A stretch of DNA of 64,000 nucleotides from Leptospira sanjuanensis (GCF_022267325.1 NZ_JAIZBG010000001.1:3778501-3842500), one strand, 5' to 3'. Shown: positions 29,757 through 55,326, numbered from the stretch's first letter. Made by a program: numbers and translations. Notes: generated from the letters alone by a model not told the origin.

Positions 29757-30587
29757 ATGAAAAAAACAATTCTCATTCCAGTATATTCAATTCTCCTTAT
29801 GGTTCTCATTGTATGTAAGGAGAATGCTACCGATAGTACGGAATCGGTCGTCGGGCTTTTTGCTTTAATTCAGGTTCAGCAATCCGGTTCCACTTCCAGA
29901 CCTTGCAAGGATAGAATTGCCATCGATCAAACCGGCGTTTACCACGCGAAAGAAATCGTAAGCGCCCCGGCAAATACGAACTCCGGTTTTCAGGATTCGC
30001 TCTGCGCCGTTGACGGCGTTTTGGGATTAGGAAGTTTTAACGGTTCTCTCGACGTTTTTACGTTGGATACGAACGGCGCCGGAGCTTCCTTGATTCTCGG
30101 ATGGAACGGTAAAAAAGTCGAAAATGCGACCGGTGCGGATTTTATCGTGTTCGAAAATCCGTTTCAAGTGAGCGGAAACGTAAACACTGTCTTTTTAGAA
30201 CCGGTAATCGTCGAAGTCGGTAACGACCAAACCAATTGGTGCGGCTGGAATCCAACGTACACCGGCGGCGGAACGTTCTCGAATAACCCTACCAATTGGC
30301 TTCGATTCGCCGGATTGAAATACGTAGATTACAATCAAATCACGAATTCGATGAATTCGACCACTTTATTTGCCTCAGGCGGAGGGGATTCCTTTGATCT
30401 CGGGGATGCGAATTTCGGAAATTCGGGAACTGGTTGTAGCGGGGCTTTAAAAACCGAACTTCAAACAAACGGGTTTCTTTATATCAAACTTACGTCCGCA
30501 AAAGCGATTCTTACTTCCCTTCCGATTCCTGGTTCCAACGAAAATCCGGACATCGACGGCGTAATCGCCAAACAAGTCAGTCCATAA
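29757..30587 (+). CDS. Exported surface-type protein in the B12 operon
   Basis: A 276-residue protein with an N-terminal signal ending in LIVCKEN, which could serve as a loose spirochaetal lipobox (Cys20). The mature part contains GADFIVFENPF, a strand motif I associate with bacterial cell-surface proteins found near B12 uptake genes, then EVGNDQTNWCGWNP and SGGGDSFDLGDANFG, and closes with PDIDGVIAKQ. The acidic, Gly-rich loops suggest a beta-sandwich that binds calcium or a ligand. Function is unknown; capture of a corrinoid is a hypothesis from position and family resemblance. Confidence 0.65.
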   Translation: MKKTILIPVYSILLMVLIVCKENATDSTESVVGLFALIQVQQSGSTSRPCKDRIAIDQTGVYHAKEIVSAPANTNSGFQDSLCAVDGVLGLGSFNGSLDVFTLDTNGAGASLILGWNGKKVENATGADFIVFENPFQVSGNVNTVFLEPVIVEVGNDQTNWCGWNPTYTGGGTFSNNPTNWLRFAGLKYVDYNQITNSMNSTTLFASGGGDSFDLGDANFGNSGTGCSGALKTELQTNGFLYIKLTSAKAILTSLPIPGSNENPDIDGVIAKQVSP

Positions 30588-30602
30588 TATTAGGAGAATT
30601 GA

Positions 30603-31204
30603 ATGCAACTGTTCGATAACACTTTACGAAATCTGAAATCAACATTAGCGGCAAAAGATACGATTTCCGTACTCGGGGTGATTCTTTCGGGGATTTCCCG
30701 TTTTTTACCGCATCCGTCCAACTTCACTTCGGTGGAAGCCATGACCGTTTACTCGGGGGCAAGAGTGCAAGGTTGGAAGGCGTTTGCCTATCCGATGTTC
30801 ATGATGCTTGTTACCGATTTTGTTCTATCCAAGATCCACGGCTTCGAATGGTTTTACGAAGGACTTCCTGTTGTATACTGTTCGCTTCTTGTGAACGTTT
30901 TCTTGGGGAGAATCTTTTTAAGGAACGACGATAAATTCGTTTCCGTAGCGGCGGTTTCCCTTTTAGCCAGCGTTCAATTTTTTATTCTTTCGAATTTTTC
31001 AGTCTGGGCGTTTTCCTCTCTCTATCCTAAAACGTCCGTCGGTTTATTGACTTGCTATATCGCGGCTATCCCTTATTTTGGTGGGACTCTGCTCGGAAAC
31101 ATGATCTACACTCCCGTGCTTTTCGGAATTTTGGATCGTGTTGAATTGAAAGTGAAAGCGAATTTTACGAACCCCGAGGTCGAGACAGAGAAGGAACTTT
31201 CTGT

Positions 31205-31208
<4 letters not shown>
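30603..31208 (+). CDS. DUF6580-type membrane protein, putative ECF S component-like transporter
   Basis: A 201-residue polytopic protein with about five or six hydrophobic helices. Its N-terminal loop [20 protein letters not shown] follows the PHPPNFTPxxAxALFxGA signature of DUF6580, a family with an ECF S-component-like layout. An AGGAG site precedes its ATG. It is encoded between B12-riboswitch surface proteins and cobT, overlapping cobT by 4 bp, so it may bring in cobinamide, alpha-ribazole or a lower-ligand base, much as CblT does in Firmicutes. That role is inference; the ECF energising subunits are not in the window. Confidence 0.7.
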
Positions 31209-32239
<1,031 letters not shown>

Positions 32240-32244
32240 TATCT

Positions 32245-33036
32245 ATGATTCGAGAAGAGTGGAATCGTTTCTGCGCTTCTTGGATGTTCAATACAAGACT
32301 TCCCGTTCCTCCGTTTTACGTTTATTCCGAGGCGACGGTTTCCCGTTCTTCTCGTTATTTTCCGCTCATCGGCTGGATCGTTTCCGGAGGAGCGTCTTTT
32401 ACCACCTTTTTTCTTTCCTGGATCCTACCCGTTGAAATCTCTGTGATCCTCGGAATGATCGCGAGCGTTTTGATAACGGGCGGATTTCACGAAGACGGAC
32501 TCGCAGATGTTTGCGACGCATTCGGAGGAGGATGGAGTAAGGAAAAAATTTTAGATATCATGAAGGACAGCCGAATCGGAACCTTCGGCTCCTTGGGATT
32601 GATCCTTTCATTGGGTTTGAAATATCTTCTTCTGGTGAAATTGTTTCAAATGTCGCCCTGGATTTTTTTATTCGTTTCTTGGTTCGCGCACGCAGCAAGC
32701 CGATGGTTCGCATTGGTCATGATGATGTTGATTCCATACGCGAGAGACAACGATCTCTCTAAATCAAAACCGATGGTCAAACGACTTCCCGTTTCGGACT
32801 TTATTCTTTCCATTTTTTTCGGATGTTTTCCCGCGATCTATTTCGCGTATCAATATCAGGAAAAGATCATGAATGTTCTCTTCGGATTTTTCCTTTCGTT
32901 TTTGTTCGTTCTCTATTTTAGAAGTTACTTTAAAAAATGGATCGAAGGATTTACGGGAGATTGTCTCGGTTTTACGCAGCAAGGAACCGAAGTTCTTCTT
33001 TATATCGGAATGACGATCGTTTGGAACTTTATTTAA
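32245..33036 (+). CDS. cobS: Adenosylcobinamide-GDP ribazoletransferase (cobalamin synthase)
   Basis: Joins adenosylcobinamide-GDP with alpha-ribazole (phosphate) in the membrane to complete cobalamin. It is polytopic, with the signature [16 protein letters not shown] and the later FTRLPVPP-type opening seen as [10 protein letters not shown]. The ATG at 32245 is preferred; a TTG at 32236 that overlaps the cobT stop is possible. The cobC frame starts within its last codons. Confidence 0.93.
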   Translation: MIREEWNRFCASWMFNTRLPVPPFYVYSEATVSRSSRYFPLIGWIVSGGASFTTFFLSWILPVEISVILGMIASVLITGGFHEDGLADVCDAFGGGWSKEKILDIMKDSRIGTFGSLGLILSLGLKYLLLVKLFQMSPWIFLFVSWFAHAASRWFALVMMMLIPYARDNDLSKSKPMVKRLPVSDFILSIFFGCFPAIYFAYQYQEKIMNVLFGFFLSFLFVLYFRSYFKKWIEGFTGDCLGFTQQGTEVLLYIGMTIVWNFI

Positions 33037-33605
33037 TCCGACATACGACCCCGGATGTTCCGGCCGGAACTTGTTACGGAAGGACGGACGTTCCGCTCCG
33101 ATCCGATTTTCTCTCCGAATTTTCAAACGTCCTTGAAAAGCTCCCGGCGCTTCCGCAAACTTTTTATTCCAGTCCCAGTTCCCGTTGTAAAAAACTCGCC
33201 GAATTCTTAACGGAAAACCGATTCTGTAATTTGGAATATTCTAATTCTTTAATGGAGTTGAATTTCGGAATTTGGGAGGGAAAACTCTGGTCGGCGATTC
33301 CTCGATCCGAATCGGAAGTCTGGACCAAGGATTTCGTCAAAGCGCGTCCTCCCGGCGGCGAAAGCTATCTCGATTTGAACGAAAGGGTTTCCGACTACCT
33401 GGCCGAAATTTTAAACACTTCCGAAAATTCTCCGATCGGCATCGTGACCCACGCGGGCGTGATCCGAGCCGCTTTGTGCAGATTGCTGAACATCCCCTTG
33501 GAACAAAGTTTTTCCTTCGAGTTGAACTACGGATCGGTCAGCAAAATCGATATTACGAAGAATGGGACAGAATTTTTTTCCAAATTGATCTTTTGGAATC
33601 GCTGA
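33021..33605 (+). CDS. cobC: Histidine phosphatase, alpha-ribazole phosphatase type
   Basis: A phosphoglycerate-mutase-like phosphatase of about 194 residues that removes the phosphate from alpha-ribazole or adenosylcobalamin 5'-phosphate. [10 protein letters not shown] has the RH catalytic motif, YGRTDVPL follows the CobC pattern, and the second His is in [10 protein letters not shown]. No ATG lies near the start; a TTG at 33021 just before ELYLIRH, overlapping cobS by 16 bp, fits best. The longer frame from 32937 is inside cobS. Specificity for ribazole phosphate rests on the operon context. Confidence 0.85.
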   Translation: MELYLIRHTTPDVPAGTCYGRTDVPLRSDFLSEFSNVLEKLPALPQTFYSSPSSRCKKLAEFLTENRFCNLEYSNSLMELNFGIWEGKLWSAIPRSESEVWTKDFVKARPPGGESYLDLNERVSDYLAEILNTSENSPIGIVTHAGVIRAALCRLLNIPLEQSFSFELNYGSVSKIDITKNGTEFFSKLIFWNR

Positions 33606-33706
33606 TTCTTACGCGGCTTTAACGTTACGAAAAGACGAAGTTTTTTTGTCGAAAACCGAACACGCGATAGATAGATTTTTTCGGATTCGCCGATACAATT
33701 CTTAGT

Positions 33707-34738
33707 ATGCGAACTTTACTCAAATCCGTTCTTATTTTATATTCTGTATTCTTATTTACGGGAACGGAAATCTCTTCGGAAAACCAAGAGCGGTCCAAAT
33801 TGTTCATCATCGACGCGTCCGGATCGATGAACGAATATCTCGGAATCTATCAAAAAATCCATCTTGCCAAAAAACACGTTAGTCGCTATGTGTCCGCTCT
33901 TCCGACCGAAACCGAGGTCGGTTTTATGGCGTATGGAAATCGAGTTCCGGGTTGTTCCTCTTCGAGATTGTATCATCCTTTAGAAGCGGGAAGCCACGAC
34001 GCGTTTAAGAATCGTCTCTTCGGTTTAACGCCGTCGGGCGCGACTCCTCTGGCGGAATCGATTCGAATCGCGGGAAGCCTGATCTCTCAGAGAAAAAAAG
34101 GCACGGAGATCATTTTGGTAACGGACGGCGTCGAAAGTTGTTACGGCGATCCGAAAAAAGAACTTCAGGCTCTGAAACAAAAAGGAATTCCTTTTAAATT
34201 TCATATTCTCGGTCTCGGATTAAAACCGAACGAAGAACATCAGATGAAAATTCTAACGGAGGAAGGAGACGGAAAATATTTCGGAATCGAAGACGATTCT
34301 TCTTTTTATTCCGCTTTGGATTCTTTAAGAAATCAAAACGTTTCAGCGCCCCCAGGACATCAAACCGATCCGATTCCGGAATCGAACGAAGACCGGATCG
34401 TATGGTTCGAAAAAATTCATAGAAACCGGGAATCGGATTCAAAGACTACTTATACGATCGACTTCGGTTTTAAAACACAACCCAATCCTTCAAACTGCGT
34501 TGTGTTCAATCTAAAACAAAAGAGCGATTCTTCCAATCGAAACTTGGGTCCGAAACGAATCGTTGCTCCGGAGAGTTTGTTTTTAAGCAAAAGCGAGTGT
34601 TTCGATCTCCCTCAAGGAAAAGGAACGATCACGATCGAAATTCCCAATCAGACTTCCTTAATCGGAGTTTTGGAACTATGGGATATGACGGGAGTTCCCG
34701 CTTCTCTTGGAATTTCCAAGGAAGAAGAACTCCGCTAA
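33707..34738 (+). CDS. Exported von Willebrand factor A domain protein
   Basis: 343 residues with a signal peptide (LLKSVLILYSVFLFTG) and a VWA domain over about residues 30-215. The MIDAS metal site is complete: DASGS at 36-40, Thr near TPLAES and Asp in LVTDGVES. Two Cys pairs (PGCSS, ESCYG) may form a disulfide. The C-terminal third is a beta domain of unknown kind. VWA proteins bind other proteins through a metal. It converges on the DUF4139 gene with only 12 bp between stops. Confidence 0.82.
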   Translation: MRTLLKSVLILYSVFLFTGTEISSENQERSKLFIIDASGSMNEYLGIYQKIHLAKKHVSRYVSALPTETEVGFMAYGNRVPGCSSSRLYHPLEAGSHDAFKNRLFGLTPSGATPLAESIRIAGSLISQRKKGTEIILVTDGVESCYGDPKKELQALKQKGIPFKFHILGLGLKPNEEHQMKILTEEGDGKYFGIEDDSSFYSALDSLRNQNVSAPPGHQTDPIPESNEDRIVWFEKIHRNRESDSKTTYTIDFGFKTQPNPSNCVVFNLKQKSDSSNRNLGPKRIVAPESLFLSKSECFDLPQGKGTITIEIPNQTSLIGVLELWDMTGVPASLGISKEEELR

Positions 34739-34750
34739 ACACGTTAGACG

Positions 34751-36520
<1,770 letters not shown>

Positions 36521-36521
36521 T

Positions 36522-38645
<2,124 letters not shown>

Positions 38646-38742
38646 ACGGGTTTTCTCCAGGAAACCGGATTTCTTCTTCACGAAAAGAAACACCGGCTCC
38701 CGGAAAGGGTCAACCGTTTTCCCTAAGGGTAGAAAGCGGATT

Positions 38743-40044
38743 TCAGAAAGTACTTTGTGTTTGGGGCTTTTGACCTCGAATCGAAAAGAATCGTTTCTGA
38801 CTGATTAAAAAACCGCCGAAGATCGCAAGCGATACGATCGATCCTATCTGAAGAATTCTAGGCAAAGCGAGAATCCATTCGTTGCTCAAAAACAATGTCA
38901 GCTTTTCAACACCGGTAAAATCCATCGGAAAAAGGAATGAAATAGCCGCTATGGAACTCATCCTTACGATTTCGGAAATCAAACCGCTCGTCTTGGTTTC
39001 AAAGATAGCGCTGATATTCCAGAACGTCCAAAGAATATAAAACCCGAGAATCAACATCTCCAGTAAAGGAAGTTCTTTCTTAAATTCGATATAAATCATC
39101 GATGCGCCGATTCCCAACGCGAATTGAACCGCGGAATACGTCATCAATGTCGCGGGAATTTCCGTATTAAATTTTTTGTATGTTTTCCGATCGATTTCGG
39201 GAGGTGTGAGAAATTCGCCCAGATCGGAGGGCTGCCAGCCCGGAGGTTTGAACCAAACCAGAAATTTGTCCTTCCAATTTTTCGTTTTCCAAGCCATCCT
39301 CGCGAGATCCTCGAATTGATGAATTTGTGCGTGAACGGGACTCCAAGTCTGAAGCGGTTTTACGATTCCGTAAATCGGCTCGTCCTCCTCTTCGATATAC
39401 GTTCCGAGCATTCTATCCCAGATTGCGAACGTGCCCGCATAATTCTTGTCGATGTATTTCGGATTCCGCGCGTGGTGAACCCTGTGTTGAGAAGGTGTGT
39501 TCAGGATATACTCTATAATTCCGAGTTTGCCGATCAAACGAGTATGAATCCAAAATTGATAAGCGAAATTGATCTGGATACAAAGCACGAACATCAAAGG
39601 GGAAAATCCGATGATCGCCAGCGGAAGATAAAACGGAAGGGAGAAAATATTCTGAAAGATCCCTTGTCTTAACGCGGCTGTGTAATTGTAGTCCTCGCTT
39701 TGATGATGAGCAACGTGCGAAGCCCAGAGTATGTTGACCTCGTGACCCAGACGATGGTACCAATAATAACAAAAATCCGCCAGAACGTAACAAGCGATCC
39801 ATCCCCAAATGGAGGTATCGGAAATTCGAAATATTCCAAAATTCTTATACACCCAAGCGTAAATCGCGACTAACCCCACGGTTATGAAAACCGTAAAGAC
39901 CTGCATATAAATTCCGGCGGTTAAATTGCTGACGGAATCCTTAAAACGATAAACCGGTTTCTTAACCGCGTATCCTACGATTAGCTCCACGACCAGCAGC
40001 ACAAAAAAAACGGGAGTAATCAGCTCGATGAGATTCTTTTCCAT
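38743..40044 (-). CDS. Sterol-desaturase/fatty-acid-hydroxylase family membrane protein
   Basis: 433 residues with several membrane helices and the eight-histidine diiron cluster: HRLGH (97-101), HVAHH (110-114) and HRVHH (187-191), plus His167. This set marks the fatty acid hydroxylase superfamily, whose members oxidise alkyl chains of sterols, fatty acids or glycerol ethers. The layout, with the His boxes in the N-terminal half and a hydrophobic C-terminal part, recalls alkylglycerol monooxygenase (TMEM195). The substrate is not known. Palindromes lie upstream. Confidence 0.87.
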   Translation of the reverse strand: MEKNLIELITPVFFVLLVVELIVGYAVKKPVYRFKDSVSNLTAGIYMQVFTVFITVGLVAIYAWVYKNFGIFRISDTSIWGWIACYVLADFCYYWYHRLGHEVNILWASHVAHHQSEDYNYTAALRQGIFQNIFSLPFYLPLAIIGFSPLMFVLCIQINFAYQFWIHTRLIGKLGIIEYILNTPSQHRVHHARNPKYIDKNYAGTFAIWDRMLGTYIEEEDEPIYGIVKPLQTWSPVHAQIHQFEDLARMAWKTKNWKDKFLVWFKPPGWQPSDLGEFLTPPEIDRKTYKKFNTEIPATLMTYSAVQFALGIGASMIYIEFKKELPLLEMLILGFYILWTFWNISAIFETKTSGLISEIVRMSSIAAISFLFPMDFTGVEKLTLFLSNEWILALPRILQIGSIVSLAIFGGFLISQKRFFSIRGQKPQTQSTF

Positions 40045-40091
40045 TAGAGTTCGCTTCCTTTCCTCTTCACTCGAGAATTTACGTTGTTAAG

Positions 40092-40228
40092 GTCCATAGA
40101 TTCCTTAAGGAATCCATGGACAACGAGCGCAAAATCCTAACTCAAAGTGGCTCTGTAGCGAACGCTACTGTCAACAAAAAAGGCGAACTATAAAAATACA
40201 ATCGGCCAGGATAACCTAACGTACGTTA
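40092..40228. promoter_or_regulatory. Three palindromes upstream of the hydroxylase gene
   Basis: GTCCATAGATTCC-TTAA-GGAATCCATGGAC at 40092-40121 is a 13-bp-arm inverted repeat with one mismatch; GTAGCG-AA-CGCTAC lies at 40155-40168; and TAACGTACGTTA at 40217-40228 is a perfect palindrome. All lie between the hydroxylase start (40044) and the FadL-like gene stop (40265). One could end the upstream transcript and others could be operators. Confidence 0.5.
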
Positions 40229-40264
40229 TGGATAAAATATTAAAAACGAATGGATTCTCTTTTT

Positions 40265-41788
40265 TTAGAAGAAAAGAGTCATAGAAACTCCAATCGTCCA
40301 GATATAACCCCCGTATGAATAATTCGGATTTCTTTCCGTTGGAACGTATTTATTGACTTCCATCGCTTTCAACTGGTGATTTTCGATCACGACGTCGAAG
40401 ACGATCGGTTTACGGAGGCGGTTCATAAACCGGAACGTTGTCGGACTAAATATATAGGAAAACCCTAAGCTGAAAATATTCCGATCCGAATCCATCCAGT
40501 TGTTGGCTCCGGGCATCGCAGGAAGAGGGGTGGGTTTGGTCGCGAAACCTACCCTTGTTTTTAAGAATTTAAACAGTGAGTATTCCGCCCCGATCCGAAA
40601 GTTCGTCGTATCATGGAGGTAAAACGCTTCCGAATATTTTTCCTTAATGCGCGACATTTTGAACTGACTCCAGATTTCGCGGTTCGCATCGAAACTAAGA
40701 ACCAAACGATCGTTCGGGCGAAATGCAATCCCGTACGAGAAAACTCTCGGGTTGAATCCGTCCAAGATTGCGAGATCGAAGTCCAATTGGATTCCGAGCA
40801 AGGTGGTTTGAGCTCTTGCGGGAACCGGATCGATTTGTGCGACTGTTTCCCGTTTGTAAGAAGCTCCTAAACTGAATTTACCATACGTAAACTGTAGACC
40901 GTATGTCGGATTGACGAGAGGTTTTACGGTAAGAATCACCTGTGAGTTTGCCGAAACGGGATCAGGGGAAATCGGAACGTCCTTCATCAAAATACTACCC
41001 GTACCTCCGGCGGTTGCGGTAAAACCGACTCCTGCAAAAAGACGATCCTTCCAAAGTTCAAGGCCGAGACCTCCCATAATGGTCGGCCTTTCGTTGCTGA
41101 TCCCCTGTTGCAGATAACGTGGAACGGTTGGATTCTGATCGTTGAGAGTCATCAGATTTCCGCTGCCCGGAACAAGAGCGTTGATCCCGAAACGAAGACC
41201 TCTCCCGAGATCGAACATATCGTTCAAGTTGAGAGTCAATCCGAGACCGACAAAACTATCTCTGATTTTCGTAATATTCTGATTTCGTGGGGCATTCGTG
41301 TGCGAGGTCGGATTCGCATAGTGATATTGAAAACTGACTTCGTGAACGTTTCGTTCCGGACGACTGAGCGGCTTATACTTTAAAACGTCTTTTGTAAAAC
41401 CTTCCTTTGTATCTGTCCAAAGGCGTTTGTACCAAGGTCCGGTTGCAACGATCGGTTGGGTAGCCGGGTCGACCGCAGCGGGATCTGCGTTGGGCGGAGT
41501 CAGCGGAGGAGCATCCTTGTTTTCAGGATTTTCCGCACCGCTGGTTCGGGCTTCTTTTTCGATCGAGGCAAGAATCAAATCCCCTTCGGAAAGCCTTCCG
41601 AGTCCGGCTGGATTGTAAAACACAGCGGACGAGTTATTGACGATCGCCGTAACCGCGCTTCCCATCCCCGCGGCGCCCGGATGCGCGCCGTAAATGTCCC
41701 CGTAACTTCCGGCTTTGATTTCTCTCGCAAAGCCGATTCCTAAAAGTAAACCTATCCCGAACGTTCTTTTTAACTTGAGAATTTTCAA
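40265..41788 (-). CDS. FadL/OmpP1-type outer-membrane transport protein
   Basis: 507 residues with a signal peptide (GIGLLLGIGFAREIKA) and the N-terminal FadL hatch region, AGMGSAVTAIVNNSSAVFYNPAGLGRL, the clearest signature of the OmpP1/FadL/TodX family. A Pro- and acid-rich insert (ENPEDKDAPPLTPPNADPA type) follows. The C-terminus ends in GVSMTLFF, with the terminal Phe required for barrel assembly. FadL proteins move long-chain fatty acids or hydrophobic compounds across the outer membrane, the main carbon source for leptospires. It is followed on the same strand by the hydroxylase gene. Confidence 0.88.
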   Translation of the reverse strand: MKILKLKRTFGIGLLLGIGFAREIKAGSYGDIYGAHPGAAGMGSAVTAIVNNSSAVFYNPAGLGRLSEGDLILASIEKEARTSGAENPENKDAPPLTPPNADPAAVDPATQPIVATGPWYKRLWTDTKEGFTKDVLKYKPLSRPERNVHEVSFQYHYANPTSHTNAPRNQNITKIRDSFVGLGLTLNLNDMFDLGRGLRFGINALVPGSGNLMTLNDQNPTVPRYLQQGISNERPTIMGGLGLELWKDRLFAGVGFTATAGGTGSILMKDVPISPDPVSANSQVILTVKPLVNPTYGLQFTYGKFSLGASYKRETVAQIDPVPARAQTTLLGIQLDFDLAILDGFNPRVFSYGIAFRPNDRLVLSFDANREIWSQFKMSRIKEKYSEAFYLHDTTNFRIGAEYSLFKFLKTRVGFATKPTPLPAMPGANNWMDSDRNIFSLGFSYIFSPTTFRFMNRLRKPIVFDVVIENHQLKAMEVNKYVPTERNPNYSYGGYIWTIGVSMTLFF

Positions 41789-41851
41789 TTTCGCCTGCCC
41801 TCTTCATCCCTCTCAAAGGAACCAAAGATACATTTTGACTTCTATGTTTCG

Positions 41852-41949
41852 CTGATATTATTATTAAATATCAGTTATTTTTAAAAAGTTCTGATTATCT
41901 TATAGGTCGATACTTAAAAAGTCGAGAAAAAAATTGGAGCGTACGTTAC
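41852..41949. promoter_or_regulatory. Inverted repeats upstream of the FadL-like gene
   Basis: CTGATATT-ATTATTA-AATATCAG at 41852-41874 has 8-bp perfect arms. A CGTACGTTA sequence at 41940-41948 repeats nine bases of the palindrome at 40217-40228 found on the other side of the same gene. The region is AT-rich and is the likely promoter of the FadL-like gene. Confidence 0.45.
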
Positions 41950-41959
41950 AGTCAACGAG

Positions 41960-43846
<1,887 letters not shown>

Positions 43847-43906
43847 GGCGATCGTCTTTATAAACGAAAAGGGCGATCTTATTTTCGAAAAAGAAATTCT
43901 AAAAAC

Positions 43907-44682
43907 TTAATATTTATACGTGTAGGACAATTCCACCAAACGGTTATGCGTCGTCGTATCCTCGATCGCTCCCGTCATCCGATACAATCTCGGAACCACA
44001 AGGGCCGCGACGAAAATCCCTCCGTACGGGGAATCGAATACGTTTCCGCTCGGGCCTTCTTTGTTAAGAAGATTGTCCATCATGCTCTTTTTCGGAATGC
44101 TGTTCATCGCAAAGTAATACGCAAGACCGCCGATCAACAAATCGGAAAGCAGGTAAAAGGAAGTCCTTGAAAACGTTTCGCCGGAAGTATAAACGGGGGA
44201 TTTTCGAGAGTTATATAAAACGGAAAACGCGGGTGAAATCAAATTCAAACCTTGGGAAACGATATGGGACTTTTTTTCCAGCTTTTCGATCTTCTCATCC
44301 GGATTCGTTCCGGAAGAAGGAGTGCCGATTCCGGCGGCATCCTTTCTCTGTAATTCTTCCTTAAAGTAATTCCGAAACACCTTTTCCATTCCGCTTTTAG
44401 GAGCCTCGATCCGCATAATGCTGACGTTGTCGCGCTTTGCAAATTCTCCCAAATAAACGTTAAACGAATACCGGGAATACCAAGGGTTCGTATAATGATA
44501 TTTAAATCCTTTCGTCTTCTTGCTGAACTTTACCGAACCTTCCGCGAACTTGTTCAACGCCGCGGAAACTCTCATGTTGTTTTCTTCCACGTTTCCTTCG
44601 AGTTCGATCACCTCGGAGGCGCCGAGAGAATAAGCCGTCAAAAGATAAACGATTCCGATCGGAAGGAGTTTGTATAAACGAC

Positions 44683-44686
<4 letters not shown>
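43907..44686 (-). CDS. Hypothetical exported protein (259 aa)
   Basis: I do not recognise this gene. It has a signal peptide (LLPIGIVYLLTAYSLGA), a middle region with a run of charged residues (PDEKIEKLEKKSH), and two hydrophobic stretches (LLSDLLIGGLAYYFA and GGIFVAALVVPRLY). The last residues, RLVELSYTYKY, end in an aromatic, as barrel or membrane-associated outer-membrane proteins do. It overlaps the CPBP protease gene by 4 bp, which suggests a linked role. Confidence 0.6.
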
Positions 44687-45594
<908 letters not shown>

Positions 45595-45601
45595 TTCTGT
45601 C

Positions 45602-47649
<2,048 letters not shown>

Positions 47650-47684
47650 TATTCAAGAAACTTACAACTCAAAACGGCCCCTTC

Positions 47685-47768
47685 GATCGGGATCTCGGCT
47701 TTATGCCGAAATCCCTCGATAAGACTTCGTCGTCTTCGGCCGCGACACTTTCCACGGATCGTGTCGCG
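47685..47768. terminator. Three consecutive hairpins between convergent genes
   Basis: CGATCGGGATcTCGGC-TTTAT-GCCGAaATCCCTCG at 47685-47718, AAGAC-TTCGTC-GTCTT at 47721-47736, and CGCGACAC-N12-GTGTCGCG at 47741-47768 follow one another. They fill the 124-bp gap between the propeller gene stop and the cysI stop. None has a long T-tract; together they look like a bidirectional termination zone. Confidence 0.55.
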
Positions 47769-47773
47769 GATTC

Positions 47774-49456
<1,683 letters not shown>

Positions 49457-49494
49457 GGCTTGGATCTTTTTCCTTTTTCGGGTTTATGATTTCG

Positions 49495-50099
49495 TTATAT
49501 ACGTTTGGGTTCCGCGGGAATTTTGAAATAATCCTCTTTCAGAGTCTGTAACAGATCTTTCAAAACTTTTTTTCTTTTTTCGGGATCGGGAAGAATCGAC
49601 TTCAATTCTTTTCTAAGTCGTATCAACTCTTGCAGTTCATCTTCGTGTTCGTCGGGGATAAGCTCTTCCAATGTCGTCTTAACGACTCCGGACAAACCCG
49701 CAAAATTTCCCTCGGTGGAAATTGCCACGCGTAGCGGACCGCGATCCAATACGGCGGCGGAATAAAAATCGCAGTTCGAAGGATCGTCCGCACAGTTGAT
49801 CCAAATCTTCCAAGAATGCGCATAATCGCTGAGTCTTCGATTCAAATCGGAATCGTTGGTCGCGGAAAAAACCAAGGCACGTCCTTGAAGATCGGAAAAT
49901 TCGACGGATCTGTATTCTACTTTGATCTCGGGATGTTTTTCCAAAATCTGAGCGACTTCGCGGCAAGTTTCCAAGGCGATCAACGTGATCTTAGCTCCCG
50001 CATCCAAGAGATGCGGTAATTTTTCGAGAGCGACCTTGCCGCCCCCGATCAAAAGAACATTCTTGTTTTCTAAATTAAGGAACGCTGGATATTTACGGC

Positions 50100-50103
<4 letters not shown>
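49495..50103 (-). CDS. Precorrin-2 dehydrogenase/sirohydrochlorin ferrochelatase (siroheme synthase N domain)
   Basis: 202 residues corresponding to the N-terminal half of CysG or to Met8/SirC. The NAD-binding motif LLIGGGKVALEKLPHLLDAG is near residue 17, and STEGNFAGLSGVVK is the conserved segment of the dimerisation and catalytic region. It converts precorrin-2 to sirohydrochlorin, and perhaps inserts iron, for the siroheme of CysI. It overlaps the following methyltransferase gene by 4 bp. Confidence 0.9.
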
Positions 50104-50900
<797 letters not shown>

Positions 50901-50901
50901 C

Positions 50902-53805
<2,904 letters not shown>

Positions 53806-53874
53806 GTTCGTGATAATCTAAGTCTTGAATTGGAGGCTCACGCATCCAGCTTGATTTTATAATTGATCCAAGAA

Positions 53875-53905
53875 ATAGTCCAGATTTAAGAAAAAATGGA
53901 CCTAT
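53875..53905. promoter_or_regulatory. Inverted repeat upstream of the sulfate operon
   Basis: ATAGTCCA and TGGACCTAT face each other across a 14-bp A-rich spacer, about 70-100 bp upstream of the cysH start. It is a candidate operator or part of the promoter for cysHDN-cobA-cysI. The 473-bp gap 53806-54278 otherwise holds only this, AT-rich promoter-like sequence and the 74-bp repeat. Confidence 0.4.
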
Positions 53906-53921
53906 TTATTTGCCAAAGTTC

Positions 53922-53957
<36 letters not shown>

Positions 53958-54022
53958 GCGTATCTTAGAGCGGCAATTTCTCAGTCTTACTGGAAATCTG
54001 GAAGTATTCAAAAGAATTTTTC

Positions 54023-54096
54023 TGTAGGACCTACGATCCACCGTGAAAACGCGCGCCCCACCCTAAAATTGGGCGGTGGTGGCGGGTTGGCGGGAA
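54023..54096 (+). repeat. 74-bp dispersed repeat, copy B
   Basis: Begins with TGTAGGACCTACGAT, continues GTGAAAACGCGCGCCCC, and ends GTGGCGGGTTGGCGGGAA, with CCACCC...GGGCGGTGG forming a hairpin. It is the same length as copy A (25356-25429, minus strand) and shares the ends and the internal order. It lies between the divergent cysH operon and a CPBP-like gene. Confidence 0.7.
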
Positions 54097-54278
54097 AAAA
54101 CCGCGAAACTCCCCTCTATCACAAAACCTTCGTTCCTGCAAAATCAATTCTCTCTTCCTGTCGGAACTCTTGCGAAATTCGGCGGCCGCGTTTCCCTTCC
54201 CAATAACGAAAATAATTTGCAAAAACCAAAAACGAAAGTATTGGAAAGAATCCTCCCCTTTACTTCAATCGATTCCTA

Positions 54279-55190
<912 letters not shown>

Positions 55191-55297
55191 ATGAATCGGA
55201 AAAGAGACTTTTTCTAAAAATCGGGGCGACTCCCGCGGAAACGATCCGTGGAGAAGGACGCGCCGAGTTTTCGCAGGACCGGGCTCTCGCTTCAATC

Positions 55298-55326
55298 TGC
55301 AAAGCGCCGTACGGCCTTTTTTAAAA
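55298..55326 (+). terminator. Hairpin and T-tract past the CPBP-like gene
   Basis: AAAGcGCC-GTAC-GGCCTTT is followed by a T-run (TTTTTTA), about 110 bp after the stop at 55190. It has a single bulged C and is a plausible Rho-independent terminator. Confidence 0.55.
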
